Source of the DNA: CAZMRW01 sp964568805
GTDB lineage: Bacteria > Pseudomonadota > Gammaproteobacteria > Methylococcales > Methylomonadaceae
Assembly (NCBI GenBank): GCA_964568805.1
Contig: CAZMRW010000118.1
Coordinates: 1-9,638, forward strand
Length of the DNA: 9,638 nt
Direction of reading: 5' to 3'
In this document: piece by piece, positions 7,327 to 9,638 of the stretch
How the letters are laid out: every line of letters begins with the position of its first letter
How positions within the stretch are numbered: the stretch's first letter is position 1
Position numbers and translations under genes: made by a program
The notes under the pieces: generated by a model
Told to the model about the DNA's origin: nothing
Database searches by the model: none
Seen by the model: the letters and a program-made list of their open reading frames with translations, nothing else

Positions 7327-7590
7327 GGTCTTGACTTGGAGTAAGTGTCGTTGCATGGGCGATTATCGGCGTCTTTCGGACATGGTTTTCTTTTTCGATC
7401 ATTGATCGGACTTTCCTGGTTTTTCGTTATTTTAATCAGAACCGTTGGCTGATTGACAAGGGAATGTAGGGAAATGGGCTGAGATGATCCCCTAGCTCCG
7501 CCGGTGTATCGATATTTTCCGTTGTTATAAAAAACAACTCTTTGCCTGGCAAGGCTTATAGCCAGTCTTCAGGAGGGATTGATTTTGAAA

Positions 7591-7617
7591 GAGGGTAACC
7601 CGCAAGGGGCCACCCTC
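7591..7617 (-). terminator. Probable intrinsic terminator of the HbpS-like gene
   Basis: GAGGGT (7591-7596) pairs with ACCCTC (7612-7617), and inside this CCC (7599-7601) pairs with GGG (7606-7608). Read on the minus strand the hairpin begins 17 bases past the stop codon at 7634 and is followed by TTTCAAAATC, a short and imperfect T-tract. The stem is GC-rich and convincing; the weak T-tract limits confidence. Confidence 0.5.
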
Positions 7618-7633
7618 GATAGGACAGAAACGG

Positions 7634-8458
7634 TTAGGGTATGGCAGGTAATGATTTTGAGATTTTTTTCTCGCCTAAACCGCAGTCGACATGGCCAAAT
7701 TGGCTTTTGCTGTTGATTTTTCCTTTGGAAGCCTTACCCATATCGTAAATGATGTTGTCCGGACGTGTCGTGTCAGGATTGACGCCGCCGGGAACATGAT
7801 CCAGACCAAGCTCATTACGCACACGCCAGGCAAAGTTATGATCCTTGCAGGAGGTGTCGCCGCTAGCGCCAATGCCGCCCACGATGCCGCTCGGTGAGTA
7901 CAACCCTAAACCGCCCCCGAAAACATTATGGCCGCCGACACGTTTGCCGACCATCGGGTCGGAGGCTGAGCCGTAGAGGGCGGCATCACCTTCATAAGCA
8001 CCGCCGGTATCGACCGGATTACTGAATTGCACGCCCCACAGACCGCCGCCAGGCTGCGACGAAGCGTAAAGATTGGCGGTAGAAAGCGCCAGACCCGGGA
8101 GGCTCAGCGAGTTCGCGGTGCTGGCTTTTTGTGCGGAAATGACCCTGCTGGCCGGCCATTGCGCGCCGCGGTCGGCGCCGGTGAAGGCAACGGCGCAAAC
8201 GAAGCCGTCTCTGTCCACGAGTGTCGCCCACATTTCCAGGCCGAACCCGCCATTAGTAGCGGCATCTGTGGGGACGGTGTCAATGGCGCTTTTCAATTTC
8301 TCATAGAGTGCATTAGGTGTGTTTGCTACACCAAGTGCCGTTGCTACCAGTTCGCAACTGTCAGCAGAAGCCGGAAATGCCGCCTGAGCGCCTGAGACTA
8401 CGCCGAAGCTCCCTACAAACAGGGCTAACGCTGTTAATTTGTGATGTTTAAAAGTCAT
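7634..8458 (-). CDS. Secreted HbpS/GlcG-like (DUF336) heme-binding family protein
   Basis: The 274-residue precursor has a signal peptide with cleavage near AQA-AFP (after residue 26), so it should act in the periplasm or outside the cell. The HbpS/GlcG (DUF336) pattern is visible: WATLVDRDGFVCAVAF (77-92) as the central strand pair, SAQKASTAN (108-116) matching the conserved AxxKAxTA helix, and GGGLGLYSPSGIVGGIGASG (181-200) matching the family's glycine-rich 'GG+P+...VGGIGVSG' segment followed by an Asp. Characterised relatives bind or degrade heme, or are linked to glycolate use (GlcG); ligand binding here is not shown. At about 248 mature residues it is longer than a minimal domain of about 140-150, because of an insert around 145-180 and a C-terminal extension after 220. 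Cys35, 88, 204 and 259 are four cysteines in an exported protein, so disulfides are possible. AGAGAA about 6 bases before ATG 8458 is an acceptable binding site. It appears monocistronic. Confidence 0.82.
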   Translation of the reverse strand: MTFKHHKLTALALFVGSFGVVSGAQAAFPASADSCELVATALGVANTPNALYEKLKSAIDTVPTDAATNGGFGLEMWATLVDRDGFVCAVAFTGADRGAQWPASRVISAQKASTANSLSLPGLALSTANLYASSQPGGGLWGVQFSNPVDTGGAYEGDAALYGSASDPMVGKRVGGHNVFGGGLGLYSPSGIVGGIGASGDTSCKDHNFAWRVRNELGLDHVPGGVNPDTTRPDNIIYDMGKASKGKINSKSQFGHVDCGLGEKKISKSLPAIP

Positions 8459-8552
8459 GTTAATTCTCTATTCAAGATGATGTTATTGTTGTTCTCTTGG
8501 ATTCTCTTCTTAATCTTTCTTAATTAAAACTGAAAGGCTGAGAATCGGCCCC

Positions 8553-8580
8553 ATTATCGCAAAAAACTATTGTATTGCAA
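8553..8580 (-). promoter_or_regulatory. Candidate promoter of the HbpS-like gene
   Basis: On the minus strand TTGCAA (8580-8575) is followed after 16 bp by GATAAT (8558-8553), with a predicted start near 8546. The leader would be about 88 bases long before ATG 8458. Each hexamer has one or two mismatches to sigma70 consensus. It is the best pair found upstream of this gene. Confidence 0.4.
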
Positions 8581-8689
8581 GGGGTTGAGTCTGATAACCA
8601 GCAATTCAATCGGACACTTTGGGAATCCGATCGACAGGTCATAACGGAGGATGTTTTAGGTACCGTCATTCTCATCACCCTGGCCTTGT

Positions 8690-8717
8690 TTGACAGTTGG
8701 AAGAGTGGATTTATAAG
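8690..8717 (+). promoter_or_regulatory. Candidate promoter of the HEAT-repeat lipoprotein gene
   Basis: A perfect TTGACA (8690-8695) is followed after 16 bp by TATAAG (8712-8717). Transcription would start near 8724, about 75 bases before ATG 8799. A second possible -10, a perfect TATAAT at 8764-8769, lies closer to the gene but has no good -35 at the right distance; two starts are possible. Confidence 0.5.
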
Positions 8718-8798
8718 CAGAATTGCAGTTAATCACTTCACTCCGACCATCATTTAAAAGGTGTATAATTTGTCTTTTGTTATAAACGATATTGAAAG

Positions 8799-9458
8799 AT
8801 GATCAGAAAACGACTCACGATGGCACTGCTAGCAGTTTGTCTCAGCGCATGCGGTGACCAGACCGAAGAAGGGGCGAGCGATGAAAAGCAAAGCCGGATC
8901 GATGCTGAGCGGAGCAATTCGCAATTCAAAATTACGTCGGATACGAATGCCACGCAGTTGGCTGAAAAACGGTCTGAAAAACTGGCGCAAAACACCGGCA
9001 AGCGAGAATCCAGACTGCCTCAGATGATGGCGGAGGATCCATCTGATGCTGACGATCAGATGGCTGATATTAAAGAAATTGAACAATACCGCCAGGAATA
9101 CGCCGAGGCCGTTGACGTGGAGGAAAAGGCCGAGGCGTTAATAACTTTGGTGCAGGCTGATGAAGAAAATGCCGTAGCAGTGTTGCAGGATGCCTACGCA
9201 AGTCCTGAGCCGGTGTTGCGTAAGGAAGCCGTCCTGCAAATGCAGGACTTCAGCGAAAAAACAGAGGTCGTCGATATGTTGTTGAAAGCTCTCGACGATC
9301 CGGATCCGGATGTGGCAACGGAAGCCGTTGAAGGTTTGTCAGGTGTCGAAGATCAACGCGTTATCGATGCATTAAAAAAGGTCGCGCAGTCCCATCCTGA
9401 CGAGACGGTCAGGGAAGCGGCGCAGGACTATGTAACTCAAGCCAATGAAAACGATTAA
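8799..9458 (+). CDS. Lipoprotein with C-terminal HEAT-like repeats
   Basis: I recognise no named family beyond the repeats. The 219-residue product has a basic start (MIRKR), a hydrophobic core and the lipobox LSAC, with Cys18 as the lipidated residue. Gly19-Asp20 follow, with no Asp at +2 to suggest inner-membrane retention, so the outer membrane is the default prediction. Residues 20-100 are highly charged, rich in Glu, Asp, Lys and Gln, and probably disordered or helical. From about 105 to 215 come three to four helical repeats of about 30 residues with HEAT-like signatures, such as DPDPDVATEAVEGL (167-180) and DETVREAAQDYV (201-212). HEAT repeats usually serve as protein-binding scaffolds, so a periplasmic scaffold or adaptor role is inferred. 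ATG 8799 is preferred over ATG 8820 because it retains the positive N-region of the signal. The ribosome binding site is weak (GAAAG adjacent to the ATG). Confidence 0.82.
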   Translation: MIRKRLTMALLAVCLSACGDQTEEGASDEKQSRIDAERSNSQFKITSDTNATQLAEKRSEKLAQNTGKRESRLPQMMAEDPSDADDQMADIKEIEQYRQEYAEAVDVEEKAEALITLVQADEENAVAVLQDAYASPEPVLRKEAVLQMQDFSEKTEVVDMLLKALDDPDPDVATEAVEGLSGVEDQRVIDALKKVAQSHPDETVREAAQDYVTQANEND

Positions 9459-9501
9459 TTTAAGCGCGTTCAAAATCCGGCTTTGAAGATGAGTTGTGCG
9501 T

Positions 9502-9582
9502 CTACCATAGGTAGTAGATAGCGGCGACTATCAGCAACTGGACAAACACCATGACCCAAAAATAAAGCCCGAAAAGTAACAA
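9502..9582 (-). CDS. Possible hydrophobic micro-ORF (26 residues, TTG start)
   Basis: On the minus strand a frame open from TTG 9582 to TAG 9502 encodes 26 almost entirely hydrophobic or aromatic residues, including VQLLIVAAIYYLW at the C-terminus, enough for one membrane helix. From the in-frame ATG at 9552 only 16 residues remain. A stop codon lies 12 bases upstream of the TTG and no Shine-Dalgarno sequence is visible. It could be a single-helix small protein of the kind that accompanies membrane complexes, a decayed fragment, or chance in AT-rich DNA. Confidence 0.18.
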   Translation of the reverse strand: MLLFGLYFWVMVFVQLLIVAAIYYLW

Positions 9583-9638
9583 TTTTAGTAATTATTCAGC
9601 GAGATTGAAAAATAAAGCTTGACAAGGTTTTTCGCAAT

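Larger units (their letters stand above)
7079..7633. other. 555-bp intergenic region upstream of mrcB
   Basis: No confident gene is present. From left to right it holds the mrcB leader and its candidate promoter (7115-7146), a possible short minus-strand ORF (7219-7326), an imperfect hairpin at 7235-7254 (GAACCGG/CCGGCTC) followed by TTTT on the plus strand, and a 13-bp palindrome CGATCATTGATCG (7396-7408). Further right are an AT-rich hairpin GTTGTT/AACAAC (7521-7538) and the terminator of the HbpS-like gene (7591-7617). The length is large compared with the other spacers here, so a small RNA, a decayed gene or an unrecognised short gene is possible. I recognise no tRNA or riboswitch. Confidence 0.6.
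8459..8798. other. 340-bp divergent intergenic region
   Basis: This region separates the HbpS-like gene (leftward) from the HEAT-repeat lipoprotein gene (rightward) and carries promoter candidates for each. The leader of the HbpS-like gene is purine-rich on its coding strand, with AGAGAA recurring three times (two as AAGAGAA). A perfect inverted repeat ATCGGA/TCCGAT (8609-8614 and 8626-8631, 11-bp loop) lies between the two promoters and could be an operator. The open frame at 8575-8757 has only a TTG start, no ribosome binding site and no recognisable content, so I do not call it a gene. Confidence 0.55.

Noticed and set aside
8646..8656. GGAGG immediately before ATG
   Set aside because: The ATG is followed by one codon and then TAG, and no other start at a sensible distance opens a frame.
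8575..8757. Open frame of 60 codons with TTG start
   Set aside because: It has no ribosome binding site and no recognisable content, begins inside the -35 box of the HbpS-like gene promoter, and overlaps the predicted lipoprotein gene promoter.
9469..9514. Hairpins TTCAAA/TTTGAA and CTACC/GGTAG after the HEAT lipoprotein gene as a terminator
   Set aside because: The stems are short (6 and 5 bp), one is AT-rich, and no T-tract follows either.

Overview
The window looks like chromosomal DNA from a gammaproteobacterium. The evidence is a LolA with a classical signal peptide, a bifunctional PBP1b with a UB2H-like region, RarA directly downstream of lolA, and two typical gammaproteobacterial lipoproteins. 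Moderate GC content, weak Shine-Dalgarno sequences and 7-bp tandem repeats between genes are compatible with a methanotroph of the order Methylococcales (Methylobacter/Methylomonas-like). That placement is an impression from protein style, not a demonstrated assignment.

Layout. Positions 1-276 hold heptanucleotide tandem repeats (GTTCAAG, GCGAAAG, GTACCTT) interrupted by a 79-base run of N. A near-consensus minus-strand promoter at 214-241 points into the repeats and out of the window. A minus-strand AI-2E/PerM-family permease (276-1376) is divergent from a plus-strand lipoprotein alpha/beta hydrolase of the monoacylglycerol lipase type (1588-2685). That hydrolase gene converges, with 17 bp between the stops, on a minus-strand cluster transcribed as mrcB (PBP1b) - lolA - rarA (7078 down to 2703). 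Upstream of mrcB lies about 555 bp with no confident gene: a likely mrcB promoter inside a 7-bp inverted repeat, one possible very short ORF, a 13-bp palindrome and the terminator of the next gene. A secreted HbpS/GlcG-like (DUF336) protein (7634-8458, minus) follows. A 340-bp divergent intergenic region with good promoter candidates on both strands separates it from a plus-strand lipoprotein with C-terminal HEAT-like repeats (8799-9458). The last 180 bp hold a possible 26-residue hydrophobic ORF and an orphan TTGACA box near the window edge.

The common theme is the cell envelope. PBP1b polymerises and cross-links peptidoglycan. LolA carries lipoproteins across the periplasm, and the hydrolase and the HEAT-repeat protein are themselves predicted lipoproteins that would depend on such a route. 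The permease is an inner-membrane protein, and the HbpS-like protein is predicted to be periplasmic or secreted. RarA is the exception, a cytosolic replication-fork ATPase that sits beside lolA in many gammaproteobacteria.

I found no convincing new multi-gene system. The most unusual material is the family of AAGG-containing 7-bp repeats, one tract of which lies just inside a predicted transcription start, followed by the unexplained spacer upstream of mrcB.
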